NCBI GenBank assembly: GCA_001468855.1
Contig: LDIV01000001.1
Location: forward strand, 185,290-193,325
DNA from: a candidate division TM6 bacterium UASB124
Lineage (GTDB): Bacteria; Dependentiae; Babeliae; Babeliales; RVW-14
Direction of reading: 5' to 3'
Length of the DNA stretch: 8,036 bases
In this document: in pieces, positions 1 to 6,211 of the stretch
Layout: each line of letters opens with the position of its first letter
Numbering within the stretch: position 1 is the stretch's first letter
Position numbers and translations under genes: made by a program
Notes under the pieces: model-generated
The model's input: the letters and a program-made list of their open reading frames with translations, nothing else
What the model was told of the DNA's origin: nothing
Database searches by the model: none

Positions 1-555
1 TGCACCCCAAAGCACAAATAGACTCAGCAAAAGTTTTATGATAAGTAAAAATTTTGAATTTTGTGACGTTCGATTTACCTGATGATAAGATTGAAAATGG
101 TTATTGCTATTACGCCAAAGATACCATAAAGATATTGCATATGTTAGTATTAATATGGTAGCCTGAATTTTGCCGATTCGACCAACAATAAAAATTCCAG
201 CCATAATTCCGGTAGCAAATAACCACATAATAACAATATTTTTTGCCATCTCCTTTCGAATTTGTAATGATCCGGCAATAACAATGGATAGGCCAAGAAC
301 AAGTGCTACGTCGGTAAAATTTGAACCAATAAGATCACCGACAGACAAATAGGGAACCCCCTCACTAAGAGAAGAAATAACAACAGCCAACTCAGGCAGG
401 CCGGTTGCAACAGCAAGCAAAACAAACCCTAAAAAAAAGGTATCCACCCCTAAAAGCCGAGCAAGACTCTGTGTATGGATCACCGATCGATCCCCAGACC
501 AACATAAAACTACAAGCCCAAAGATCAGCATAAGTATTGCAAACCAGACAGACAT
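1..555 (-). CDS. Sodium/calcium-type cation exchanger (CaCA family), N-terminal part, cut by window edge
   Basis: Inner-membrane antiporter of the CaCA family, which exchanges Ca2+ or a related cation for Na+ or H+. Only the first 185 residues are present; the frame is still open at base 1. The signature is the alpha-1 repeat at residues about 49-90: ATGLPELAV, then GDLIGSNFTDVALVLGL, matching the family pattern GTSLPEL...GNxxGSNxxNxxxVLG, with the conserved Glu56 and Asn79 present. The first helix (residues 4-19), the segment around LLGVDTFFLGFVLLAVA and further helices at about 106-148 and 168-184 fit the usual topology of five helices per half. The start at 555 is chosen because AAGGAG lies 7-8 bases upstream. 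A second ATG at 560 is in another frame. The family is clear; the transported ion cannot be told from this half. It is transcribed divergently from the methyltransferase gene. Confidence 0.87.
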   Translation of the reverse strand, partial: MSVWFAILMLIFGLVVLCWSGDRSVIHTQSLARLLGVDTFFLGFVLLAVATGLPELAVVISSLSEGVPYLSVGDLIGSNFTDVALVLGLSIVIAGSLQIRKEMAKNIVIMWLFATGIMAGIFIVGRIGKIQATILILTYAISLWYLWRNSNNHFQSYHQVNRTSQNSKFLLIIKLLLSLFVLWGA

Positions 556-756
556 AACATGCTCCTTAATATATAAATTAAACGTATGTTACTGTAATAT
601 TTCCCATTGTATACAGTAAAGACTTTAGTAACTCTAGGTTCTTTTACGCAATAAAAGCTACAACTTTAAACCCGTAGTCACCAGGTTCTTGCTATCCATT
701 AACTACAGTTATCACTTATAAAAAAAATTGTAGAAAGGGGCGCCAGAAATTGATCG

Positions 757-784
757 TTGTAAATGTATAAGTTTCAAATATGAT
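757..784 (+). promoter_or_regulatory. Putative sigma70-type promoter of the rRNA methyltransferase gene
   Basis: TTGTAA (757-762), a 16-base spacer and TATGAT (779-784) match the -35/-10 pattern, 4/6 and 5/6. A transcript would begin near 791, leaving a leader of about 87 nt before the GTG start at 878. The rest of the exchanger-methyltransferase gap (556-756) holds only a small hairpin, CTTTTA-CGCAA-TAAAAG, and nothing else I can name. Confidence 0.4.
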
Positions 785-877
785 CACAATTGAGATTTAT
801 GAGGTCTTTTGCACTCTGACAGCTTTTCTTATAAACTTAGTATGATATATAAAAGTTTTTTTTATCGAAGGAATTTT

Positions 878-1627
878 GTGGCAAAAGATATTGGTCGCGC
901 TGGTGAATTGTTATACGGGGTACATCCTATCATTGAGATGCTCAAAGCTAAAAAACGCAAGCTCATTTCGCTGTATACTACCAAACCATTACCCAAGGCC
1001 TGGGATCGCATCGCTCGTCATTTACCTAAACACATCCCCAATATTCAATACGTCAGCCGCGATATCCTTGACCGCATGGCGGGCAACGCCGACCACAATG
1101 GTATCGTCGCTTGGGTAAGTCCCTTCGTCTACACAAGTAAACCATTTACGCCTCAACAAAAGCCGTTCATTCTGTTATTAGACTCTATACAAGACGTTCG
1201 CAACCTTGGAGCCATTCTTCGATCGGCATCATGCATCGGTGTTGATGGTATCGTCATGTGTAAAACCAAAGCAGCGCCTCTGACTGCTGCAGCATTTAAA
1301 GCTTCAGCAGGATTGGCCGAACACCTTGATATTTATTTGGTTTCTTCTCTGAAGCAAGCAATCAGCGAACTCAAAAATACCGGATACAACTTCTATATGG
1401 CAGTTTTAGACGGTCAAGATGCAACAGCAGTCGATTATAAAAAACCATTGTGCTTGGTCATTGGTAACGAAGCAGTCGGCATCACCCCTGAAATCAGAAA
1501 AATGGGAAATCCAGTTACTCTTCCACAACGTAGCAACGACATTTCATTTAATGCTTCAGTTGCTGCCGGAATTTTAATGTTTTTAGTCTCAACAAAAATT
1601 AAGAGCCCCTCGGTTAGGAGCTCTTAA
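878..1627 (+). CDS. rlmB: TrmH-family 23S rRNA 2'-O-ribose methyltransferase, RlmB type
   Basis: SPOUT-class RNA methyltransferase that transfers a methyl group from S-adenosylmethionine to a ribose 2'-OH. RlmB modifies G2251 in the 23S rRNA peptidyl-transferase loop (E. coli numbering). From the chosen start the protein has 249 residues, the usual RlmB length. The N-terminal RNA-binding domain opens with LYGVHPIIEML, like the RlmB/TrmH group-3 start. The knotted catalytic domain shows motif 1 (LLDSIQDVRNLGAILRSAS, about 100-118), motif 2 (LVIGNEAVGI, about 193-202) and motif 3 (VTLPQRSNDISFNASVAAGI, about 213-232), with the conserved N109, R115, E197 and Asn225. GTG at 878 is preferred because AAGGA lies 5-6 bases upstream; the in-frame TTG at 809 and ATG at 842 lack this and add residues the family does not have. 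The last ten codons overlap the terminator. The superfamily is certain; the exact target (G2251 or another ribose) is inferred. Confidence 0.85.
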   Translation: MAKDIGRAGELLYGVHPIIEMLKAKKRKLISLYTTKPLPKAWDRIARHLPKHIPNIQYVSRDILDRMAGNADHNGIVAWVSPFVYTSKPFTPQQKPFILLLDSIQDVRNLGAILRSASCIGVDGIVMCKTKAAPLTAAAFKASAGLAEHLDIYLVSSLKQAISELKNTGYNFYMAVLDGQDATAVDYKKPLCLVIGNEAVGITPEIRKMGNPVTLPQRSNDISFNASVAAGILMFLVSTKIKSPSVRSS

Positions 1628-1633
1628 TTTTTT
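1594..1633. terminator. Bidirectional intrinsic terminator overlapping the end of rlmB
   Basis: A 16-base inverted repeat with one mismatch, AAAAATTAAGAGCCCC / GGAGCTCTTAATTTTT, with a 7-base loop TCGGTTA, followed by a T run (1628-1633). On the other strand the hairpin is followed by TTTTTG. It can therefore stop both rlmB (plus) and the convergent ankyrin gene (minus), which ends at 1660. The rlmB stop codon (1625-1627) lies inside the 3' arm. Confidence 0.85.
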
Positions 1634-1659
1634 AGATACCTTATTAACAATTTATTTTA

Positions 1660-2385
1660 TTAAAAACATGCCGTAGCATCTTCAATCACTAAAATATCAT
1701 ACACTTCCTTAAACAATTCAAATGAATGCTGATTGTTACCATTCAACATTTCCAATCTTTTTATGAATTCTGCACCGTATTCATTTTGCGGCCATTTTTT
1801 TGTTGCTATATCATAAGCGGAAAAACCATCATTATTCCTTTTCAAAAGAAAACGATTAAATGAATTTTCAATCTCTTTTATTGTCTTTCCCTTGTATATC
1901 TGTCCTTCATAAAATTTTTCCAAAACATACCGGACCAATCTAAATTTCCCACTATGCACAGCTATATGCAAACAGGTTTCATTACATACATCTTTGCAAC
2001 CAATCAAAGCACCATTCTTAATTAAAAAATCAGCCACTTTTATTATCCTGGCACTACCATAACGCGCATCCAATGCTTCCATAAGCATTGTTCGCTCGGT
2101 ACCTTTTATTGGTTTATTCACACTATCCCTAAAAAAATCTTTTTTGAGTTTTGCTATTTTTTTAAGAGTCCTAAGATTTCCTTTTCCAACCAACATATGT
2201 AGATCCAATAATAATAATTCTTCTCTCGTCAATTCTGTTTCATCTGGGGCAATATCTACTATTGTATTAAACTTCATATGCTTCTTTTTCGGGGCTCTTG
2301 TTGATGCTTCTGCGCAAAAAACAATAGTCGATAACAAAACAAACGAAACAACTAACGTTTTAAAAAATTTAGAGACACAATTCAT
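1660..2385 (-). CDS. Exported ankyrin-repeat protein
   Basis: 241-residue protein with a Sec signal peptide and a short ankyrin solenoid. Residues 1-27 have a positive start, a hydrophobic core (LVVSFVLLSTIVF) and a probable signal peptidase I site after AEA; Phe before the Cys makes a lipobox unlikely. Ankyrin-like units run at about 61-85, 91-132 (TMLMEAL...VADFLIKNGALI), 134-158 (CNETCLHIAVHSGKFRLVRY, the clearest, matching the TxLHxAxxxGxxxxVxxLL pattern) and 182-212 (NNDGFSAYDIATKK). Ankyrin repeats bind other proteins; no enzyme domain is visible. The start at 2385 is preferred over an in-frame ATG at 2427 because AGGAGG sits 6 bases before it and the signal peptide follows at once. Exported ankyrin proteins are common effector candidates in intracellular bacteria, but the target is unknown. 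It is divergent from the phosphatase gene. Confidence 0.82.
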   Translation of the reverse strand: MNCVSKFFKTLVVSFVLLSTIVFCAEASTRAPKKKHMKFNTIVDIAPDETELTREELLLLDLHMLVGKGNLRTLKKIAKLKKDFFRDSVNKPIKGTERTMLMEALDARYGSARIIKVADFLIKNGALIGCKDVCNETCLHIAVHSGKFRLVRYVLEKFYEGQIYKGKTIKEIENSFNRFLLKRNNDGFSAYDIATKKWPQNEYGAEFIKRLEMLNGNNQHSFELFKEVYDILVIEDATACF

Positions 2386-2402
2386 TGTAAACCTCCTACA
2401 AT

Positions 2403-2428
2403 TAGTATGTACACGTAGTATGTACACG
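2403..2428. repeat. Perfect tandem duplication, 13 bp x 2, in the ankyrin gene leader
   Basis: TAGTATGTACACG occurs twice head to tail (2403-2415, 2416-2428). It lies between the predicted transcription start and the AGGAGG of the ankyrin gene. It may be simple replication slippage. Each unit contains GTAC, and on the minus strand the copies add CATACT motifs. Confidence 0.9.
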
Positions 2429-2449
2429 AAAAATACATTTCAGAGCTTT

Positions 2450-2477
2450 AGCATAAGGCAAAATATCAATTTGTCAA
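2450..2477 (-). promoter_or_regulatory. Putative sigma70 promoter of the ankyrin gene
   Basis: Read on the minus strand: perfect TTGACA (2477-2472), a 16-base spacer and TATGCT (2455-2450). Transcription would start near 2443, giving a leader of about 58 nt that contains the 13-bp tandem duplication. Confidence 0.6.
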
Positions 2478-2553
2478 TATTGATTGCCGTGAAATATGAT
2501 TATACCTCAAAATCACACCATTTGTGATAAAAAACCTCATTATTATTTTCTAT

Positions 2554-2583
2554 TAGACACAATCAATAAAAATGATTTATACT
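2554..2583 (+). promoter_or_regulatory. Putative sigma70 promoter of the phosphatase gene
   Basis: TAGACA (2554-2559, 5/6 to the -35 consensus), an 18-base spacer and TATACT (2578-2583, 5/6). The start would be near 2590, about 58 nt before the ATG, with the 15-bp tandem duplication inside the leader. Confidence 0.5.
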
Positions 2584-2601
2584 AATTTTAGGAATTAATT
2601 G

Positions 2602-2631
2602 AAGCACAATTCGTTAAAGCACAATTCGTTA
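2602..2631. repeat. Perfect tandem duplication, 15 bp x 2, in the phosphatase leader
   Basis: AAGCACAATTCGTTA is repeated exactly at 2602-2616 and 2617-2631, just before the AGAGG ribosome binding site of the phosphatase gene. The arrangement mirrors the 13-bp duplication before the divergent ankyrin gene. Confidence 0.92.
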
Positions 2632-2647
2632 AAAAGAGGTTTTTTCC

Positions 2648-4471
2648 ATGAAAACATCAAAAAATGTATACTTTTTATACCTAATTATCAATTTTTTATT
2701 GCTAACCACATCTTTGTTTGCAATGCATAACTCAAAACAGCAGAATTCACGTAGTACTAAATTAGTTATACCAACGTTGCAGTTGCCAAGCACTGCTACG
2801 TCATCAGAAGAAAAAGATTCAAAAACACAACCCTCATCCAAACAAAGGCACAAAAATATTATACGTAAACAGCTGAATAAGAAAAAAACAGGCTTAGCGT
2901 CATCATCGTCAGACTCCGAAACATCAACAGATGAACATACAAAAACAATGTTAACGATCCCCACGTTAAAGGTAAAGAATTCTGATCTTTTTACGTCTGA
3001 AGATGAATCAAGTGCTTCATCAAGAACTCCAACCCCGCCAAGAAGAACATCAACAGAAGATGATGAATCTAATGAGGACTCATATAACTCAACCAATACA
3101 CAGCAAGACAAATCATTAAGCTCATCTTCTTCAACTTCAGACTCCTCATCGGTTATTCATAAGAAAAAAGCAACCATGATACCTACCTTAAATATGCTTA
3201 ATCTTTTTACAACAGAAGAAGATGTAAGCACAACACCGCCAACAACACCAACACCCACAAGAAAGTTATCAACACAACAAGAACACATTGACAGTTCATC
3301 GTCATCAACAAGCTCAAATACTTTTTCTGTCAACTTTTCAGCACAAGAGCTCTTGAGTAAACTATCAGCGCTCAAAGAATTTGGCGATCTTAAACAATCA
3401 AAATTTTTTGATGAAATGGGTGGAATGGTCTTCTATGACACAAGCGCCATAAATTACATTAAACAACATACAATTATTGATGCACCGATTTTACACAATC
3501 TCATACAGCAATATAATGCATCAGCTCAAAAAAAAGTTGGCAAAAAATTATCAGATCATGAATTTTATATTCAGAAAAATATACAGGCTACAAACGCATG
3601 TGAGTATTGCGTTATTGGAGATATACATGGAAGCCTTCACTCATTGATAAAAATCCTAAAAGACCTCATTGCTCACGGCTATCTTAATGAAAAGTTTAAG
3701 ATTATTAAACCTAACTTTTACATGATTTTTACCGGAGATTATGTTGATCGGGGTTTATATGGAACAGAAGTTTGGTATTTGCTTTTAAATCTTGTATTAG
3801 CAAACTGGGATTATGTTTGCTTACTGCGAGGGAACCATGAAAGTACAGACCTAACATCACGATATGGTTTTGATATAGAACTTAAAACAAAGTATCCCGA
3901 TGATTTTGAACAACTTATGAAAGATTTTAAGGAACTATATAATTATTTACCCCAGGCTCTTTTCACAAAAGATAATAATAAATGGATGGCGTTTTTTCAC
4001 GGCGGATTAGACATACAATTCGATATTGCAAAGTTCCTTGAAAACAAGTCTCATCACATCTCAATTTATCAAGTTTACGATAAAGACGGTCGAACCGGTT
4101 TTATGTGGTATGACCATTATGGCGATTCTTTTAGTGATAGAAAAAAAATATTGCCATACATCGATAGCATATCTGCAGAGTTTCAGAAATTAAACATTAT
4201 GGGAGCTTCCCGAGGACATCAACATTACGCAGCCGGCTTGAAAGTGGTCAATCTGGACTATGATGAAGGTACCGATGAGCTCATTCCGGCAACAGACAAA
4301 GGCCCAATTACCATTTCAACAATCACCCCACCCGTTTTTACCTTCACCACGGCAACCGAAGGCGGTCTGTCAGCCGATCTTTCATCAGATGTTTTTTATG
4401 GGATCATTAAATTTAATCAACAGACCAATCAGTGGCAAATAATTCCACATTTGTTAGAACGAAAAAAATGA
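2648..4471 (+). CDS. Exported PPP-family serine/threonine protein phosphatase with long disordered N-terminal region
   Basis: 607 residues. Residues 1-25 form a Sec signal peptide (hydrophobic YFLYLIINFLLLTTSLFA). Residues about 30-225 are low-complexity, rich in Ser, Thr, Glu and Asp, with a recurring IPTL motif at 41-44, 104-107 and 178-181. The last two are followed by LFTSEDE / LFTTEED and by TPTPPRR / TPTPTRK, so this part grew by internal duplication. A metallophosphatase domain of the PP1/PP2A/calcineurin (PPP) type follows, with all hallmark motifs: GDIHG (324-328), GDYVDRG (363-369), RGNHE (394-398), HGG (451-453) and RGHQH (522-526, equivalent to RAHQ of PP1). The two-metal centre and catalytic residues thus appear intact, so the expected reaction is phosphoester hydrolysis on phospho-Ser/Thr or a related substrate. 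AGAGG lies about 9 bases before the ATG. It stands alone between its own promoter and terminator. Export plus a eukaryotic-type phosphatase suggests a host-directed effector, which is inference. Confidence 0.88.
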   Translation: MKTSKNVYFLYLIINFLLLTTSLFAMHNSKQQNSRSTKLVIPTLQLPSTATSSEEKDSKTQPSSKQRHKNIIRKQLNKKKTGLASSSSDSETSTDEHTKTMLTIPTLKVKNSDLFTSEDESSASSRTPTPPRRTSTEDDESNEDSYNSTNTQQDKSLSSSSSTSDSSSVIHKKKATMIPTLNMLNLFTTEEDVSTTPPTTPTPTRKLSTQQEHIDSSSSSTSSNTFSVNFSAQELLSKLSALKEFGDLKQSKFFDEMGGMVFYDTSAINYIKQHTIIDAPILHNLIQQYNASAQKKVGKKLSDHEFYIQKNIQATNACEYCVIGDIHGSLHSLIKILKDLIAHGYLNEKFKIIKPNFYMIFTGDYVDRGLYGTEVWYLLLNLVLANWDYVCLLRGNHESTDLTSRYGFDIELKTKYPDDFEQLMKDFKELYNYLPQALFTKDNNKWMAFFHGGLDIQFDIAKFLENKSHHISIYQVYDKDGRTGFMWYDHYGDSFSDRKKILPYIDSISAEFQKLNIMGASRGHQHYAAGLKVVNLDYDEGTDELIPATDKGPITISTITPPVFTFTTATEGGLSADLSSDVFYGIIKFNQQTNQWQIIPHLLERKK

Positions 4472-4489
4472 AATCAATTTTATATAATG

Positions 4490-4520
4490 ACGGCTGCCGA
4501 TAATTCGGCAGCCGTTTTTT
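4490..4520 (+). terminator. Intrinsic terminator of the phosphatase gene
   Basis: A perfect 11-bp stem (ACGGCTGCCGA / TCGGCAGCCGT) with a TAAT loop is followed by six T (4515-4520). It starts 18 bases after the phosphatase stop codon. Confidence 0.93.
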
Positions 4521-4709
4521 ATGTCTTCCCAATCACTTTTTATAACGTGAATTCGGAGTTATCAAAAACTAACAATAAAATTATCTGATCGCAGATTAGA
4601 TTAGATCGATTGTTTTTTGTTACAAAATGAATAAGAACTCATACGAAAATTCATGAGATAGAAAAAAGCCTCATCTGGTGGATAGACCGTTTGCTGTTAT
4701 CTTTTAATA
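4521..4709. other. Gene-free AT-rich stretch
   Basis: No plausible gene, RNA or promoter is seen here. The sequence may be decayed interior of the IS30-type element that follows on the minus strand, but I see no transposase motif in it. Confidence 0.5.
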
Positions 4710-4733
4710 TCTATGCTTTTTTCTATGCTTTTT
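4710..4733. repeat. Perfect tandem duplication, 12 bp x 2
   Basis: TCTATGCTTTTT occurs twice head to tail (4710-4721, 4722-4733). It lies immediately beyond the last recognisable codon of the IS30 transposase remnant, as if slippage happened in the decaying element. Confidence 0.88.
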
Positions 4734-4738
4734 TCGTT

Positions 4739-4994
4739 TTAGCGCTGAACGTGATCAGATATGTATTTAAGACCACCGCTTGAATTACGCTTTATTTCCC
4801 GCGATATTGTCTCGATCGATCTCGCCCCAAAATCCTGGCAACCTCTTTTCTCATTTCGTTATTTTTAAGCATTATGTACAAAGTTTCTCGTTCTTTTTCT
4901 GATAATTGGGTATATTTTCGCATGTGCAACGCCTTTCTTTTTGCAATTCCCTGAGGTATATCAAGGTGGCGGTGCACTTCATTATAGATTCTTC
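4739..4994 (-). pseudogene. IS30-family transposase remnant, N-terminal helix-turn-helix part, frameshifted
   Basis: Reading from ATG at 4923, the product begins MRKYTQLSEKERETLYIML and continues to EVARILGRDRS, the N-terminal DNA-binding helix-turn-helix typical of IS30-family transposases. After RDRS the frame breaks. Shifting frame at about 4814 recovers TISREIKRN, then GGLKYISDHVQ and a stop at 4739-4741, which continues the family pattern. The catalytic DDE domain is entirely missing, so this is a dead fragment of about 60 codons where a full protein has over 300. The 70 bases before the ATG (up to 4994) match, at roughly 80 percent by eye, the sequence before a second remnant at 6113-6211. 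Both therefore keep the element's left end but not its body. Confidence 0.8.
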
Positions 4995-5109
4995 AATAAA
5001 ACCTTCAAAACCATCCTATTTGTAGTTATTTTGACTATCCAAAAAAAATCTATATTTTTAACGATATAGTAATAGACAATTAGTTAAAAAGTGAAAAATG
5101 GGGCTTATT

Positions 5110-5475
5110 ATGAATAATTCAAATTTTCTTAAATTGATATTCTTTTCTTTGTGTCTTTCTGATCCTTTCTGTAGCTACTCCATGAATCAAAGACTATCCT
5201 TAGCTAATACTCAATCATCTACTGCAGATAAAACATTTGTAGGAGATACGGCATCTATAGCTGATGACGATCTTTATGCCTTTATGGATCAGATTGAGGG
5301 TATTAAACCAGTTCAGATTCAAACAACAGAACCTTCCGGGTCAAGTGTAAGTATTTCTTTACCGTCGTCATACCATGCAGATGAGCGAAGCATATGCACC
5401 CCCACCAATAACAAGGTCCAGAAACGCAATTTATACCACAGAAGGGCCAATTGCTTATTTTTCGAAAAAGGATGA
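5110..5475 (+). pseudogene. 5' part of a split exported PLD-type nuclease gene: signal peptide and linker, then frameshift
   Basis: Starts with a signal-peptide-like segment (residues 1-24: LKLIFFSLCLSDPFCSYS), followed by an acidic, Ser/Thr-rich linker with no known domain (about residues 25-95). The frame then ends at TGA 5473-5475, giving an unrelated tail. The PLD domain lies in the next frame (+1), which is open from 5351. The two halves overlap and together form one logical exported protein, so I read them as one gene with an extra base, or a two-base loss, between 5351 and 5472. A run of five C at 5399-5403 is a likely place. ATG 5110 is preferred to ATG 5098 because GGGG lies about 8 bases before it. 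It may be a true pseudogene, a phase-variable gene or a sequencing error. Confidence 0.6.
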
Positions 5476-5995
5476 TATTGCAGCTTGTTTAATAAACCAA
5501 ATAAATAATGCAAAAAACAAAATTTATGCTGCTGTTTGTTTTTTTACCCAGGAATCCATTGCTAACGCTTTAATAGCAGCTAAAAGCAGAGGTGTTAATA
5601 TTGATATAATTGTTGATCAAAAAACAAAACAATTGCTCTTAACAAAATTAACACAAAACGGAATTATAATACGAGTTTTTAATAATACTACTTCAACAAG
5701 CATTATGCATAATAAATTTGCACTTTTTGATAACGATAAAGTTTGGACAGGATCTTTTAATTGGACATACAATGGAAATGCAACAAATTATGAAAACGCT
5801 GTTATTATAACCAATCAAAACCTTTGGGTTCAATTTAGAGAAGAATTTGAAAAAATAAAGGCCCAAACACATCTATTTCAACCTTCACAAAAAGCAGACC
5901 AGCAAAATTCAAAGAAAAGGAAATATGATGCTTTATCAAATAATAATCAATCAGAAAATGATTCATCGTATATCACTAATACCGTATATCACTAA
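5375..5995 (+). CDS. Phospholipase D-like (Nuc-type) endonuclease domain, 3' part of the split gene
   Basis: Counting from the in-frame ATG at 5375, residues 26-165 form a single PLD domain. YFSKKDDIAACLINQINNAK and IYAAVCFFTQ begin it, and RGVNIDIIVD is the usual strand before the catalytic part. The HKD motif is complete: HNKFALFD (H112, K114, D119) followed by GSFNW (126-130). One HKD motif per chain is typical of the Nuc family, which works as a dimer and cleaves DNA, RNA or a phosphodiester lipid bond. No ribosome binding site precedes 5375, so this part was probably translated from the 5110 start before the frameshift. The tail is Lys/Asn/Ser-rich with KKRK at 180-183, resembling a nuclear import signal. 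The last eight codons lie inside the 16-bp tandem repeat, and the stop is supplied by its second copy. The IS30 remnants on both sides suggest a mobile history. Confidence 0.78.
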   Translation: MQMSEAYAPPPITRSRNAIYTTEGPIAYFSKKDDIAACLINQINNAKNKIYAAVCFFTQESIANALIAAKSRGVNIDIIVDQKTKQLLLTKLTQNGIIIRVFNNTTSTSIMHNKFALFDNDKVWTGSFNWTYNGNATNYENAVIITNQNLWVQFREEFEKIKAQTHLFQPSQKADQQNSKKRKYDALSNNNQSENDSSYITNTVYH

Positions 5996-6062
5996 TACCG
6001 TATATCACTAATACCGTATATCACTAATACCGTATATCACTAATACCGTATATCACTAATAC
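5967..6062. repeat. Six perfect tandem copies of a 16-bp repeat
   Basis: The unit CGTATATCACTAATAC is repeated six times without a mismatch (starts 5967, 5983, 5999, 6015, 6031, 6047). Each junction makes ATACCGTAT, a 4+1+4 palindrome. The array overlaps the end of the PLD frame: copy 1 and most of copy 2 are translated, and TAA at 5993-5995 ends it. As 16 is not a multiple of 3, a change in copy number in the translated part would change the C-terminus. Absence of mismatches points to recent expansion. It is not a CRISPR array: there are no spacers. Confidence 0.97.
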
Positions 6063-6112
6063 AATTAAAGCTGTATAGAATTATAAAAATCACGCCATAC
6101 ATACCCCTTAGT

Positions 6113-6211
6113 GAAAAATCTACAATGAAGCACAACGCCATCCGAATATACTTCAGAGAATTGCAATAGGAAAGGCGTTGCGCATGCGAAAATATACCCA
6201 ATTATCAGAAA
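6113..6211 (+). mobile_element. IS30-family remnant, left end plus first codons of transposase, inverted relative to 4739-4994
   Basis: The leader GAAAAATCTACAATGAAG matches the region before the other remnant, and 29 bases from CATGCG to CAGAAA (6183-6211) are identical to 4924-4896 read on the minus strand. The coding start at 6184 gives MRKYTQLSE. The match then stops abruptly at 6212, and the frame ends at TAA 6241-6243. Only the outer end of the element survives. AGGAAAGGCG is the ribosome-binding region of the lost transposase. Confidence 0.8.

Noticed and set aside
170..352. Plus-strand frame of 60 codons
   Set aside because: It lies antisense to the cation exchanger, whose alpha-1 motif and ribosome binding site are clear; the product has no protein-like features.
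556..756. tRNA or riboswitch in the exchanger-methyltransferase gap
   Set aside because: Only one small hairpin (CTTTTA-CGCAA-TAAAAG) was found; there is no cloverleaf and no recognisable ligand-binding motif.
2144..2527. Plus-strand frame of 127 codons over the ankyrin gene
   Set aside because: It is antisense to a gene with a signal peptide, AGGAGG and ankyrin repeats.
2629..3111. Minus-strand frame rich in Ser, Asp and Val opposite the phosphatase linker (also 3157-3375)
   Set aside because: These are antisense shadows of the low-complexity Ser/Thr codons (TCA, ACA) of the phosphatase gene; there is no ribosome binding site.
5967..6062. CRISPR array
   Set aside because: The repeats are directly adjacent with no spacers and there are no cas genes.
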